DNA of 64,000 bases, taken from Amorphochlora amoebiformis. Lineage: Eukaryota > Cercozoa > Chlorarachniophyceae. Of this stretch, positions 14,675-30,803 are shown piece by piece; positions within the stretch are counted from its first letter, which is position 1, and each line of letters starts with the position of its first letter. The notes under the pieces were generated by a model, which worked only from the letters and a program-made list of their open reading frames with translations, was not told the origin of the DNA and made no database searches. A program made the position numbers and the translations under genes. The stretch covers positions 372,001 through 436,000 of the forward strand of contig BAAHQB010000015.1 of NCBI GenBank assembly GCA_054601695.1. The letters are read 5' to 3'.

Positions 14675-14712
<38 letters not shown>

Positions 14713-14738
14713 CAAATATATATATATATATATGACAT

Positions 14739-14797
<59 letters not shown>

Positions 14798-14807
14798 CGT
14801 ACATGTA

Positions 14808-14849
<42 letters not shown>

Positions 14850-14907
14850 TTTATATGTACATATGCATCGTATATATTTATACACCCACATACATACATA
14901 CATGTAC

Positions 14908-14943
<36 letters not shown>

Positions 14944-15189
14944 TATATATACATATATGTGTATATGTGTATTATGTGTATATATGTGTATATATGTATG
15001 CATGTAGTATGTATAGACAAATGTATACACAGATAGTGTGCCATGTAAAACACATGAATATATGATACATCTGTATATTTATACATTACATTTAGATGTA
15101 TGTATATACATATGCAGAAACTTTTAAAGGGTATACCTTCGACTGATACAGAAGAATCATATTTATACACGTATAAATATATGTACATG

Positions 15190-15223
<34 letters not shown>

Positions 15224-15407
15224 CACATATATATATATATATGTATATATATATGTATGTATACATATTAACATATCATATGTGTATATGTGTATGTACA
15301 CATACATATACAGACACATTTAAAGGACCTCGTGTAGAAGAAACATATACATATATATAATGTATGTATATACACACATATATACATATATATAAATATA
15401 TATATAC

Positions 15408-15442
<35 letters not shown>

Positions 15443-16724
15443 GGCACGTTTAAAGGGTATACCTCCACCTGAAGTAGAAGAATCAGCATTTCGAAGACTC
15501 GAGAGATATGAATTTCCAGGTACATTATCTGTTTTATTTCTATAAGGTGAAAGTTTATACATGCACATATAGTTTATAGTTTACACCATACTTTCTATTA
15601 TACATATTTATTAGTATACCTTGTAGATATATATATATATAATATATATGTTATGTATATATATATATATATATATGCATAAATGTATGCCATATATGTA
15701 GAAATGTATGTATGTGTGCGTTGTGTATACCTATATATATATATACATATATATACATATATATAAATATAAATGTATATATATATATATATATTGATAT
15801 ATATAATCTAAATTTTTTCATGTATATGAATATGTAATTGCAGTACGCAGGTATAAATTTACGGTTCTATACTATTATATATATATATATATATATATAT
15901 ATTACAATCTATATATATATATATATATATAGATATGCAAATATATTTGAATATATAATCTCTTACGTATTTACATAAATATATATATATATATATATAT
16001 TACATATATAATTCGAAAGTAATCCGCCCAGGCAACACACGCGAACTATTCTCCATGGTCGAGAGAGCGATTGCAACCCTTCCAGAGGTTGATCATGCCT
16101 CTATCTATCCACCTATTATCATCTATCCATTATACATCTATCTTATCTCCATCGCTCTATCTAGATAATCTCTACATTATCTCTTCTTCCAATATATCTC
16201 TCGTGTTTCTATCTATCTATCTGTCTATCCTCCTACATCTACGTGAGAAAAAGAGAGGAAGAGAGAGGAATAGGGGGGGGAGAAAACCAGTACATGATTA
16301 AACCTTACGTGTATTTCGAAAGAGATTGTAGAATGGAAGAGAAAGAAAGAGAAAGAAAGAAAGAGAAAGAGAGAAAGAAAGAGAGATAGATAATCACATA
16401 GATGGATAAATAGAGACACAGAGAGAGGTAAAGAGAGAACGCTAGGGAGAGAGATTGGAAGGGGGGAAGGAGGGAAAGACAGAATAAGCTAAGTGTGACA
16501 TAGGGTGATTTAGCGTCATGTTCAGGGGTCAAACCGGCTGACGGAAGAGATGTTTTGGCAAGCGACTAATCGGAATAAACTTGACGCATATCGAGTGGGC
16601 TTGTGTATATACATATATATATATATATATATGTACATAAATAGATGTTATATTTTATATATATTATACATAAATGTCTGTATATAAATATGTATTACAT
16701 GTTCGTATATATGTCAATATGTAC

Positions 16725-16770
<46 letters not shown>

Positions 16771-16813
16771 CAAGTAAATATATATATACACATACATGAA
16801 TTACATGTATATA

Positions 16814-16851
<38 letters not shown>

Positions 16852-16929
16852 ATATATGTGTATATAAGATATGTAAATAATGTATATATAATATATATAG
16901 AGATACAAACTACACGTGTACATACATGT

Positions 16930-16972
<43 letters not shown>

Positions 16973-16990
16973 CATACATATATACTTATC

Positions 16991-17029
<39 letters not shown>

Positions 17030-17194
17030 TAAACCTCCTCGATGTATTTCCAGCCTTTCGACAGTTTCTCCTCACCGACACATTCCCCGAAAGATTAAAC
17101 CATAACTTCACCAAATACGTCTATCCTGTCGTCGTCGCCGCGCTCTTCATCGGACCTCAGACGCGAGTGAGGAAGAGAGGGATTGAGAGAGTGT

Positions 17195-17234
<40 letters not shown>

Positions 17235-17477
17235 CAGAAAGAGAGGAGAGATACAAAAGAAAGAGAGAGAGAGAGAGTGAAGAAGAGAGGGAGAGGCACA
17301 TATTATAGAGAGAGGAGAGAGAGAGATTAGAGCGAGAAAGGTGGGAGGGAGAGAAGAGAGAGAGGGAGAGAAGAGAGAGTGGGAGAGAAGAGAGAGAAGG
17401 ATGTGAGAGAGAGAGGGAAGAGAGGGGAGAGAGAGAGGAGAGAAAGAGCAGAGGGGAGAGAGGGGTGGGAGAGAGGG

Positions 17478-17512
<35 letters not shown>

Positions 17513-17564
17513 CAGAGAGCGGAAAGAGAGAGAGAAAAGAGAGGAAAGAGAGAGAGAAAAGAGA

Positions 17565-17613
<49 letters not shown>

Positions 17614-17675
17614 CAGAATGACGAGAGGAGAGAAAGAGTAAGGGGAGTGAGAACACATATAGCATGCACACACAC

Positions 17676-17711
<36 letters not shown>

Positions 17712-17714
17712 GCT

Positions 17715-17748
<34 letters not shown>

Positions 17749-18168
17749 CACATAAATTACATACGTGTACATAAAAAAACAGAGAAACTCAAAAATTAGA
17801 TAGAGGAACAGAGATAGGTGACCTTTCGTCTTTTCCGAAAAAAATTAAAACAACACCCGCAAGGATGCGAACGCTGCTCTCAACATTTTTTGGGCGTGGT
17901 GGTGGCCTGGAATCCTGCTTCTATATCCACTAATCGGTCGCCTGTGGTGTTCAAGTAATATATGTATACACGTGTATATCTTTACATATGTGCGTGTATT
18001 AGTAGAACCATGTCGTATGTGTGTGCTATGTAATATGTATAGATATTGTGTTATAATAAATACAAGAATATAAATATATACCTATATATTTATGTATATA
18101 AATATTATATATACATATATATATGTATATACATGTATACATAGTCTATCCATTTATGATATACGGAG

Positions 18169-18211
<43 letters not shown>

Positions 18212-18220
18212 AAATAAAAT

Positions 18221-18264
<44 letters not shown>

Positions 18265-18337
18265 CATATGATCTGTATATTCACAATATAAGGAGAAGTG
18301 ATGGATATATATATATATATATATATTATGTATATAT

Positions 18338-18391
<54 letters not shown>

Positions 18392-18422
18392 GTCTCCATT
18401 CATGATGTACGGAGAAGTGATG

Positions 18423-18460
<38 letters not shown>

Positions 18461-18508
18461 TTGGTCAGTCCATTTCATGAAATACGGAGAAGTGAGGCAA
18501 ATGAATTT

Positions 18509-18551
<43 letters not shown>

Positions 18552-18687
18552 AGTCTGTCCATTCATGATATATGGAGAAGTGATGCAGAGGTTTCGGGTG
18601 GCTAGGGGAGCGGTACTGGCCAAGTGGCCCGTTAAGGTATTTATATATATATATATATATAAATACATACATATATGTATCATACAT

Positions 18688-18724
<37 letters not shown>

Positions 18725-18745
18725 GTGTTTACATGTAATATATAT

Positions 18746-18797
<52 letters not shown>

Positions 18798-18842
18798 TAT
18801 ATGTGGGCGTATATATATTGAATGTATATAAAATATTTGTGC

Positions 18843-18874
<32 letters not shown>

Positions 18875-19175
18875 GGTATATACGGGTATATATTATATAT
18901 ATAAATACATATATATATATACTCAATAGTAGGATTTGTATATATTTGTATTTATACATATTATGATATAATAATAATACTATTATAACGATAATAATTA
19001 TAAATAGTTATAATAATTATAAGCAATTGAGATGTTAGGTACGGGCACGGTCCTTTATATATATATAGATATATATATGTATATATATATATATATGTAT
19101 ATATATATGTATATATGTATATATATATGTATACTTCATGTAAACATATGTACATTCACACACACACACATATAC

Positions 19176-19213
<38 letters not shown>

Positions 19214-19325
19214 TCATCGATCTAGATAAACATACATATATATATTTAAATGTACATACACACACATATATATATATATATATATATTTATATATGTATA
19301 TACACGTATATTATATGAATACATT

Positions 19326-19366
<41 letters not shown>

Positions 19367-19465
19367 AACATATTAGGCTATGGAGATGTGGGGTGGATGG
19401 GCATTGTTTTCTATGTTCTTCGCGATTCTCTTGTACATTACATATATACTTATACATTTCTATCA

Positions 19466-19498
<33 letters not shown>

Positions 19499-19828
19499 TT
19501 ATATATATATATATATGTATTATATATAAGCAACAAATGTCGTACCTTTTCTACATACCACAAACAATCAACCACACTTCCAACTAAAGAAAAGGCTGCA
19601 ACAACAACATATGTGAACGTATGTAAAATATATGCTCACATACCAATATGTGAATTTATATATGTGATCCTAAGGTGGGAGGAAGTCTGGAGACTAGAGA
19701 ACACGGCTTATCTATCTGGTTGGTTGCTTCTAATTATCACTGCAGGTATATACAAAAATATACGTATATGTATATATATATATATATACATATACATGTA
19801 TTTATAAATATGTGTATACATATATGTA

Positions 19829-19863
<35 letters not shown>

Positions 19864-20316
19864 TAGATATATTCAAATGAATCTATTTTTATATGTATAA
19901 TACCTATATATATGTAAATATATATATATATATATATATATTATATTATATATGTGTGTGTATGTGTATATATATATATGTATACATATGTATCTAAGGT
20001 GCTGTTTTGGGCTCTGCATTCTTTGAGCGTCGTCTTTGGTAGTCCTAACCCCAACCTTAACCCCAACCCTAACCCCAACCCCAACCCTAACCATGACCCT
20101 AACCCAAACTTTACACCTACCTGTAACCCTAATTCTAACCCAAAGCTTAAGCTTAACTCCAACGCTAACCCTAGCCGTTAAGTCGTTCTACGTTTATTAT
20201 GTAACCCTTATAGGTGCCGTTATCTCTGCCCTATAGGTGGGATGAATGGAATGTTCGCTAAGCTTTCTCTCACGGAGGTTGGAGTGAATGTATATGTGTA
20301 TATTATGCATATATGA

Positions 20317-20356
<40 letters not shown>

Positions 20357-20577
20357 ACGTGTATACACACATGCATCTGATTACATGTAGACACAAATGT
20401 ATATTCTATATCTGTAGATATACTTTTATTTATATATATATTATTATATATATATGTGTATATATATATATATATGTATATATATATACATGCAAGTATA
20501 TATGTACATATATATTTAATACATATACTAACATATGAAAGTTTCAAAATACATAGATACGTAAATAATGTAAATAC

Positions 20578-20611
<34 letters not shown>

Positions 20612-20770
20612 ATAATAAGGTGAGGTCAAGTAAAGGGATATGCGACGCTGAGTGTACCACCTATCATTGTTATAAGGTTACATATATACATATATGTATA
20701 TATATAGATATATGTGTGTATATATATATATATATAATATATATGTATATATACATTTAAATATATATAT

Positions 20771-20811
<41 letters not shown>

Positions 20812-20931
20812 CATATATTATTATACATACATATATATATATATATGTATATATGTATATATGTGTATATATAAATGCATACACAGTTATCTTTTATTTG
20901 TTAAAGAATGTATACATATATATATATATAT

Positions 20932-20971
<40 letters not shown>

Positions 20972-20973
20972 TA

Positions 20974-21037
<64 letters not shown>

Positions 21038-21315
21038 TTATGTTACATGTACATTTACTGACCTATACACATATACATAAATACACATATTTAATCATAT
21101 ACATATATATATGTATTACATATACTCTTATTAGTTAGGAGGATGTCGTGGGATAATCTAATATATACATCCATACACATAAAGTGTACTATTGCATATA
21201 GATATATATGTATATATATATATATACATATTATGTATATACACATAATTTTTTTTATATTTATCTGTGTTACATACGATGTAATATATATATATATATA
21301 TATATATATGTAATA

Positions 21316-21358
<43 letters not shown>

Positions 21359-21724
21359 GTATCTATTTTTATACATTTGGATTATGTATATATAGAGCTC
21401 ATGCCTACATGTATATTGGCTAATATACGTACATATACATACATATATATATATATATATGTACATTAGTTATATACATACACTTATGTAGGATACATAT
21501 ATGTATGTATATACATATACTATCTGCATGTATTTGTATTGATAGCAATAACATCCAAAGAACATGTGATCCAATATATAATGTATAAATACATAGGCAT
21601 ATTACTTTTTTGCATATATATATATACATATATATATACATATATGTAAATATGTATTTTACATATTACACCGAAGGGGGGGCCAGCGGAGGGTGAAGGA
21701 CAGGAAACCTTAGGGTAATAATAC

Positions 21725-21762
<38 letters not shown>

Positions 21763-22231
21763 ACATATATACACATGTATATATTTGCATACACACACAC
21801 ACACACATATATATACACACATACATATAGCCACAGCATGTAGAGCTAGCGCGGAACCTATAGCTAGTTAACTACGCGGTGGCTGGCTAGACTACCGTCA
21901 GTTCCTCAGAGTGTACGAGTAGTAGCACAATAGTCGGAACCCAGAATATTCTCGGAACCCATACGGTTCCGGAGGAAGATAGGAATATCCGACTACCACA
22001 AGAAGGTATCTATATTCATTCGTCATAATCCCAACCGGACTTGAATCGAACTCTGGATTACCATCTACTATACCACTGCGCTGACAATGTATATATGTAT
22101 ACATGTATATGTATATGTTTAGTGTATGTATATATACATTCATACATGTATATATACGCATACATGTATGTGTATATGTATGTGTGTATATGTGTGTGTA
22201 TATATGTGTGCATATATACACATATACATAT

Positions 22232-22269
<38 letters not shown>

Positions 22270-23036
22270 GCATGTTTGCATGCTAATACTTTAGATATCG
22301 TCTGTAGTCCGCTTTGTCATGATTATGTACATATACATAATATATATCTATCTATATATATATATATATATATAATATAATATATATATATATTACATGT
22401 ATCCACATCAGATGTCCCCTCCACTCCCACCCTGCCAGCCTCCGCGACAACAAAGACTGCGTAGGCTGTATGACATGCTTAAAAGTCAGAAAGAGCCTCA
22501 CATAACCCTACCCAACGCCTAATCCTAACCAACCCCAGCAACTCGTAACCCTAACGAACCACTAACCTGAACCCTGACAACCAAACCTAACCTTAACAAC
22601 CTTAACCCTTACGACCAAAACCCTAACGTAAACCAGCGATCCTAACCCTAACTCAAACGACTCTTAACCCTAAACAACCTAACCCCAACGACCCTAAACC
22701 TAACCCTAATAATCTAATCCTCACCGTAACCCTAGCACCAAATCCTAGCAACCTGTCCCTGAAACTATAACCCTAACAACCTAACCCTAACAACCCTAAC
22801 GACCTTAACCCTAATCCTATTCTCAAGCCTAACCCGGGACGATTTTATGTGATTTTATGTATATGAAGTTATGCTGGTATGCATATGAGAATGTATCTAT
22901 TTTGTATACATATACATATATTTATATATATTTATATGCATATATATATATATGTACATATATATCTGTATATTTGTATGTATTAAGTCTGAACCATACA
23001 TATATATACATACATACATACATGTATATGTGTGTG

Positions 23037-23077
<41 letters not shown>

Positions 23078-23251
23078 GTATCAATATGTATATTTATGCA
23101 TAGAAGTATTATATATATACATATAAATATATACACATATATATATATATTTATATTTATATATAAATATACATATTTATAACGTATATACACATACAAA
23201 ATAATATATATGAGAATATTTACATATGTATGCATAATACGTATATATATA

Positions 23252-23290
<39 letters not shown>

Positions 23291-24178
23291 GTAGAAATAT
23301 AGATTTACTTCCGAATATGTTTTCCACTCATGTCTTCTCTCGTTACACCTCATACTTTAACCCCAACTATCCTACCCCTAATCCTAACAAAATATAAACT
23401 TAACCCTAACCCTAACCCTAACCCTAACCCTAATCCTACAATCTTCCCCGACTACCGTAACCAACGATATGTTTAATAGGCATGTCCACATAGGTCAGTC
23501 CAAGTTAACCTCCGGGTAAAAGTGGGTGGGTGGGAGACAGGAGAGAGAAAAGAGTAGAGCAGAGAGATGGGACAGAGAGCGCGAGAGAGCGCGAGAGAGC
23601 GAGAGTGTGTGGTGGAAAGAGAGGGAGAGAGGGGGGGAGCGGTAGAGACACACAGAGAGAGAGTGGTTGAGAGATTGAGAGAGAGAGGAGAGAGAGAGAC
23701 AGATTGAGAGAAAGGGAGAGGGGGGCAATGACTAGAATGAATTTGAGAGGGTGGGAGAGAGAGATTGAGAAAGAGAGAGAAAAAAATAGAATATGTGAGA
23801 GAGAGGATGAGTGTGAAAATGACAGTTGTATAGAGTGAGAGAGTGTTAGGGGAAGAGAGACAGTAAGGGAGAGAGAGGGGAAGAGAGACAGTAAGGGAGA
23901 GAGAGAGAAAGAGGGGAAGAGAGGGGGAGAAAGGGGAGAAGAGAGAGAGAAAAAAATTGACAGACAGAATGGACTTCTAACACTGAGGAATTTCCTTATC
24001 TCTTAAATCATACCTTAGGCCCCTGGAGTCGACTTTGGTTGGAAAACTATGATATCCTTCTCAGACTCCAAATATGGATTATTTAACATGAACATACATA
24101 TGTATATATATATATATATATATACGTATGTATATATATATATATATACATAAGTATAAATATCTATATATTGGTAAA

Positions 24179-24211
<33 letters not shown>

Positions 24212-24295
24212 TTATATTTGTGTGGTTACTTACGACCATTCTCAAACTCTTCAAAAATAATTTCATTGAATATGATCATATTCATATGTATGTGT

Positions 24296-24330
<35 letters not shown>

Positions 24331-24801
24331 TAACAATAAATATATATATATATATATATGTGTGTGTGTTTATGTAGTATATATTACACATGTAATATGT
24401 AGTATATGGCATGTACATGTATATACATGTTATATATGTATGTATGTATATATATTTATATGTATATATGTATATATGCATATATATATACATATGTATA
24501 TATGTATGTATATATATATATATGTATATATACAAATTAGATCCATACACAATCACACTTATCCCCAATCTCGATCCTAACCAACCCTAAACAGTAACCC
24601 TAACAGTAACCCCTAACCCTAACTCTAACCCTAACCCTAGCCTCAACCCTAACCCTAACCCTAACCCTAACTCTAAACCTAACAAAGGCTACCCGTTTCT
24701 GTTCCCCGTACCGGGTACATCCTCCGCTCCACAGCATAATCCGACGGCATCTGAAGTCGCCCTTCTCCTCCTCTTACTCGGAGCTGTGTTTACGGTGCGA
24801 A

Positions 24802-24835
<34 letters not shown>

Positions 24836-24853
24836 GGAGATGTAGAGAGGTAG

Positions 24854-24908
<55 letters not shown>

Positions 24909-25017
24909 GTATATATGGGATAGAGAGAGAGAGCTCTATCTCTCTCTCTTTTCTCTGGATTTCTTGCTATCTCTCTCTCTCTCTCGCTCTACTTAGTATT
25001 ATGTATACATTGGTATG

Positions 25018-25076
<59 letters not shown>

Positions 25077-26150
25077 ATACGGATTGTGCATGTGTGCGAT
25101 CTATTTTCCCTCACACGTAGATGTATATATATATATACATTTCATACAACATACGTAATATATATTTAAAAACATGCTTGTATGTAAATACATATACTAC
25201 TACATACACACAAATATGTATATTATACGAACAAATATATATGTATATATATACATATATAATATATGCAGCATCATCTTTCCGGCGTGCTAAGTCAGGT
25301 CGGGTTTAGTCCTGGGGAGATCGCGTCTATAATTGAGGATAAAAAGGTTCTATATACATGTATAATTTATATATATATATATATATATATATAGGATAAG
25401 AAGGTTCTATATACATATGTAATATATATATATATATACCTACATATATATATATATATACATACATATATACATATTGTACACATGTGAAGCCGTTACC
25501 ACCGGGTAGTACCGAATAATACTGGGCAGCACCGAGTAGTGACAGATAGTACCCGTGAGGCGATCTCTAGCAGTCTCTGAATTTCCACAAATCTCCAACG
25601 TAGTTATAACTATATCTCTACGCTCTATCGATATGTACTGAGCTGCATTCACATATATTTTGTTAATGCATCGTTGTAAGTTGCATAGTTAGACTTAGCG
25701 TGACGCGTAGGTATCTGTACAGTGCGACAGAGTTGTGATAGGTATACTCGAGATCGCTAGAGATCCGGAGATCGCTCGGAGATTGTCTTGCCGGTAGTAT
25801 CGGATAGTGACGGGTAGTATCCGGTAGTACTGGGCTTCCATATCAATATATATATATATATATAGATACATATATGTATATATACACACCGTGACACAAC
25901 GTGACGTCCCGTCATGTCACGCTTCCAGAACTTTCCCGAAGATTCGGGTTTGTTCGAGAAGTTAGAACGTTCTGGATGAATTGCCTGAGAAATTTCCCTT
26001 TATCATTTGACATAATTCAATAATCCAATAATCCAAACGGACAATAGCCAACCCTGGAATACTATACCACTGCGCTACCAGAGTTCATTGCCTACTACCT
26101 ACCATATTACCGGTGAACCGTCTGCCGGACCGCTCACTACCGACATATAC

Positions 26151-26201
<51 letters not shown>

Positions 26202-26337
26202 TATGTACGTATATATGTATGTATATCAATACTATCTAATATTCATGTATGTATATGTACACATATGTATATACATACATGTACATATATATATATATAT
26301 ATATATACAAATATACGTGCGCGTATGTATATACCTA

Positions 26338-26371
<34 letters not shown>

Positions 26372-26560
26372 CAATATATATATGTATATATATATATAAT
26401 AATATAGATATATATATATATATATATGTATGTATATAAAATATGTAGGCTCACTCTATTGCTGCAGCTGCGACGTTAAGTGTGCCAGGCCTCACAATAT
26501 TTGCAGTCGATTCGGTAGTACTAGATGTTATATATACATAATACATATAGACATATACAC

Positions 26561-26607
<47 letters not shown>

Positions 26608-26923
26608 TATATCTGTTCAAAATGTATATATATATATATATTACATACATATATTTATCGTTCTCACATTCTTATTTTTCTGTCTCCTCTGTCTGTTTCC
26701 ACATGTATGTATATGACTTTTTAAGTGTATAAGTGTATACATTTATTGTGTGCATTTATATACTCACATGTACATGTACACGAACATACCTGTATAATTA
26801 TCATACATCTAAATATATTTTGGTAAATACGCTATATATAATATATTTATTTATTTATATTTATGTAAATATAAATTATAAGTATATATTTTATATACAT
26901 GTATTAAAATGTATGCAATGTAT

Positions 26924-26968
<45 letters not shown>

Positions 26969-27088
26969 CATATTATATATATACACACACATATATATAT
27001 ATACATATTTATATGCACATATACAATATATATATGGGCACATATAAATGTATATATTATATATATATATATATAAATATATATATAA

Positions 27089-27139
<51 letters not shown>

Positions 27140-27482
27140 CGTGTACATTATATACAATACATACATATGGCTAGTAAATTGGTATAGTAGAATGTTAGTC
27201 AAGAATTTAATCAAAGTCCGTTTGGATAATGACTACTTAATTGACGAAATTCTAGAATTTCCTCGAATTTTCGATAGGTTCTAGAACGCAACATGGCGTG
27301 AAGTCACGCTTTATTGCGAAGTAGCCTGAAGCGCGTTACTACTGGGTAGTACCGGGTGGTTCCAGGTGACGCGAACTCTATCATTCTTCAGGATGTCCAG
27401 AGACCTCCAGTATAGCTTTTAGTATTCTTTCAAAATCTTCTAGAGCTTTATCTCTCATGCTATTGGAATCGCTGCTCTCACA

Positions 27483-27531
<49 letters not shown>

Positions 27532-28754
27532 GCTGTATGACATACACATAATACATTATATATATTGCATTTACAATAATGTATAGCGATTAACAATATA
27601 AATATACGATATATGTACACATACATACAAATACGACATATATGCATACATACACATACATATATATATGTATTTATATATATATATATACTAAATATAT
27701 ATATATAATATATATATATATATAAATGCATGTGTAAACATATATACCACAATGAACAAACACAAACACAATCTCTCACACCCCATTCTAACACCTACCC
27801 CCGACTCTTAACAGGTTATGCGCCTATTTCGCGCCTTCTTATATCCCAGTGAACTGCCTCCTAATCGTTTCGTCTCCCTAGCGTACAGTTATCTTCCTTT
27901 AGTCTGGCTCGCATCTCTCTCCCACTACTTGCTTCTCGGACTTACTGAGGTTCTGACTTTGTTTTTTCGAGATGGATTTTGTGTTGATGTCGTAGTGGTG
28001 TTGTTTTGCTGTGCTTGTTTATGCTTCACTTCCTATTTTCTACATGTATATTTCTATGTGTATATGTATATATATTGCGTGTGTATAAAAATGTATATGC
28101 ATTTAACTATATTATACTTAATAAATTTATACTTAAACGTATACATTACTTATATATGTACCTATATACAAATATATGTATACATGTATATATATATACA
28201 TCTATGTATATAATACATTCATAGGTATATCTGTACCTCTTCTAGCTCTCTCTTGAACATCTCTCTTACCTCTTTTGACCTCTAGACCTCCCTTGGACTC
28301 TCTCTCCCCGCCTCCCTCTCTCTTCCCTCCCTCTCTCCCTCTCACCTTCAATCCAACATCAATTCCCTCCATCACAACCCACATTCCTCTGCTCTCTCGC
28401 TCTCTCGCTCTTTCTCGCCTGCACTCTTTATAAGTTCGTTCCTTCTCCTTTCTCTCTCCTCGCCAATCTCGCTCGCTATTTCTCTCTACCTCTCTTCTCC
28501 TAACCTAAGTCTCTGCCCTTAACAGGCAGGGAGAATTCTCCCCGTAGGGATCTTAAACATTGCTTTCTTCATGCCTGGAGATATGACTCGGGAATGGGTG
28601 GAGGGGCTGGGAAAATTCATGCCGACACTGACCGCTCCTATTGACGTGGTATGCTTTTCTTTGCATGCCTATTTTTATGTAGAGTTTTTAATTCTTGCAT
28701 CGTATGGGATTCTAGGTCAAGTTCTTACAGGGCTCGGCCCTCTTGGCGGGGGTA

Positions 28755-28801
<47 letters not shown>

Positions 28802-28926
28802 TATACATATATATATACATACATATATTATGCATATAATAATTATAAATGTGCATTATACTCGTATAGATTTATGTATGCTTCGATGCTATAGAAATGC
28901 AATGTTCACAATCTAAATAGATATGC

Positions 28927-28963
<37 letters not shown>

Positions 28964-29079
28964 ACATATATATATATATACATATACGTATGTAGATGTT
29001 TAGATATATTTATATATATATATATATATATATAACATATATATATATATATACATATACGTATGTAGATGTTTAGATA

Positions 29080-29116
<37 letters not shown>

Positions 29117-29229
29117 ATATATATATATATACTTATACCCATATGTATATATGTATTATATGTGTATGTATTTGCAGGTGTATAGAATATGTATATATAT
29201 TCGTTTATATATATATATATATATATATG

Positions 29230-29270
<41 letters not shown>

Positions 29271-29659
29271 TGAGGAACATAGGAGTTCATATATATATAA
29301 TATATATATATATATACATGTATATATACGTGCATATATATGTACATATATACATACATATAATATACATATATATATATATATATGTATATATGTATAT
29401 GTATACTTGAATACATTCAGGTGGGAATGAGCTCACTATTGCTTCAGAAGTTGGGAGGCCAGAGGAGGTTGGTATAGATATACCTTTGTATTGTTTATAT
29501 ACTTATACATCTATTTTACATACATATTTTATATATTTACATAGAGTATTACATATTATACACATACCTAATATATCTAAATAGTTATACATATGTATGA
29601 AAAGATATAATATGTGTGTATGCATAATATACAAATATATTATATTTCTATGTGTGTAC

Positions 29660-29701
<42 letters not shown>

Positions 29702-29866
29702 TATATATATACATATATGGTGAATGGAGTAGCTGACTCTTTAATCAGAGTTGCAGTATCAATCGCGCTGAGCAGAGCAAGAGCTTCCTTTCTGCCAAGG
29801 ATCGATTACTTTGAAATAAATGTTTTAAAATGGGATGAATTGAAACTCATGGCATTCTAGTGAAAG

Positions 29867-29910
<44 letters not shown>

Positions 29911-30007
29911 GAATATCTACTATATATATATATATATGTATGTATATATGCATACAAAGGTACATATATATATATATATATATATGCAGGATAAATATAA
30001 TATAAAA

Positions 30008-30059
<52 letters not shown>

Positions 30060-30070
30060 GGATAAATATA

Positions 30071-30117
<47 letters not shown>

Positions 30118-30402
30118 TATAATGTATGTATATGTACATACAGCTGGTATGTAATAATAAATATAAGTTTCTAATACGTAATATGAATACATATATATAT
30201 ATATATGTACATATATAATAAACATACACACAAGTGTACATTATATATATATATATATATATATAATATTATATATTATATACAAATATGTACATATCAC
30301 TTTCGTTATATATGTATTTATACATTTAAACATTATGGATAAATACACATCGAGTTGCATTGTGTAAATATCTAGAAAATATATATGCACATATATATAT
30401 AC

Positions 30403-30476
<74 letters not shown>

Positions 30477-30513
30477 GCATATATATATGTAATACAGTTT
30501 TATATATACACAC

Positions 30514-30557
<44 letters not shown>

Positions 30558-30761
30558 CATATATGTTAGAGTATATTATATCTGATGTATATGTATAATA
30601 TATACACATATGTACATATTTATATATCTACATATATATATATATATATGTACATGCTTTTACATACATATATTAAATGCTTATATATTTAGACATACAT
30701 TTCTACACAAATAACTATAAAACTATCTATATCTACACATATTATAAATATATATACACAA

Positions 30762-30803
<42 letters not shown>

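Noticed and set aside
15100-15360. Alternative coding exons 15118 and 15314
   Set aside because: Degenerate copies with frame damage; treated as echoes of exon 15444-15519.
22030-22090. An intact tRNA gene
   Set aside because: A- and B-box-like words are too close together and no cloverleaf stems can be drawn.
29715-29860. C-terminal exon of the sigma54-AAA gene
   Set aside because: Phase does not fit; the hydrophobic exon at 30865 ([18 protein letters not shown]) completes the protein in phase. The sequence is a dispersed repeat.
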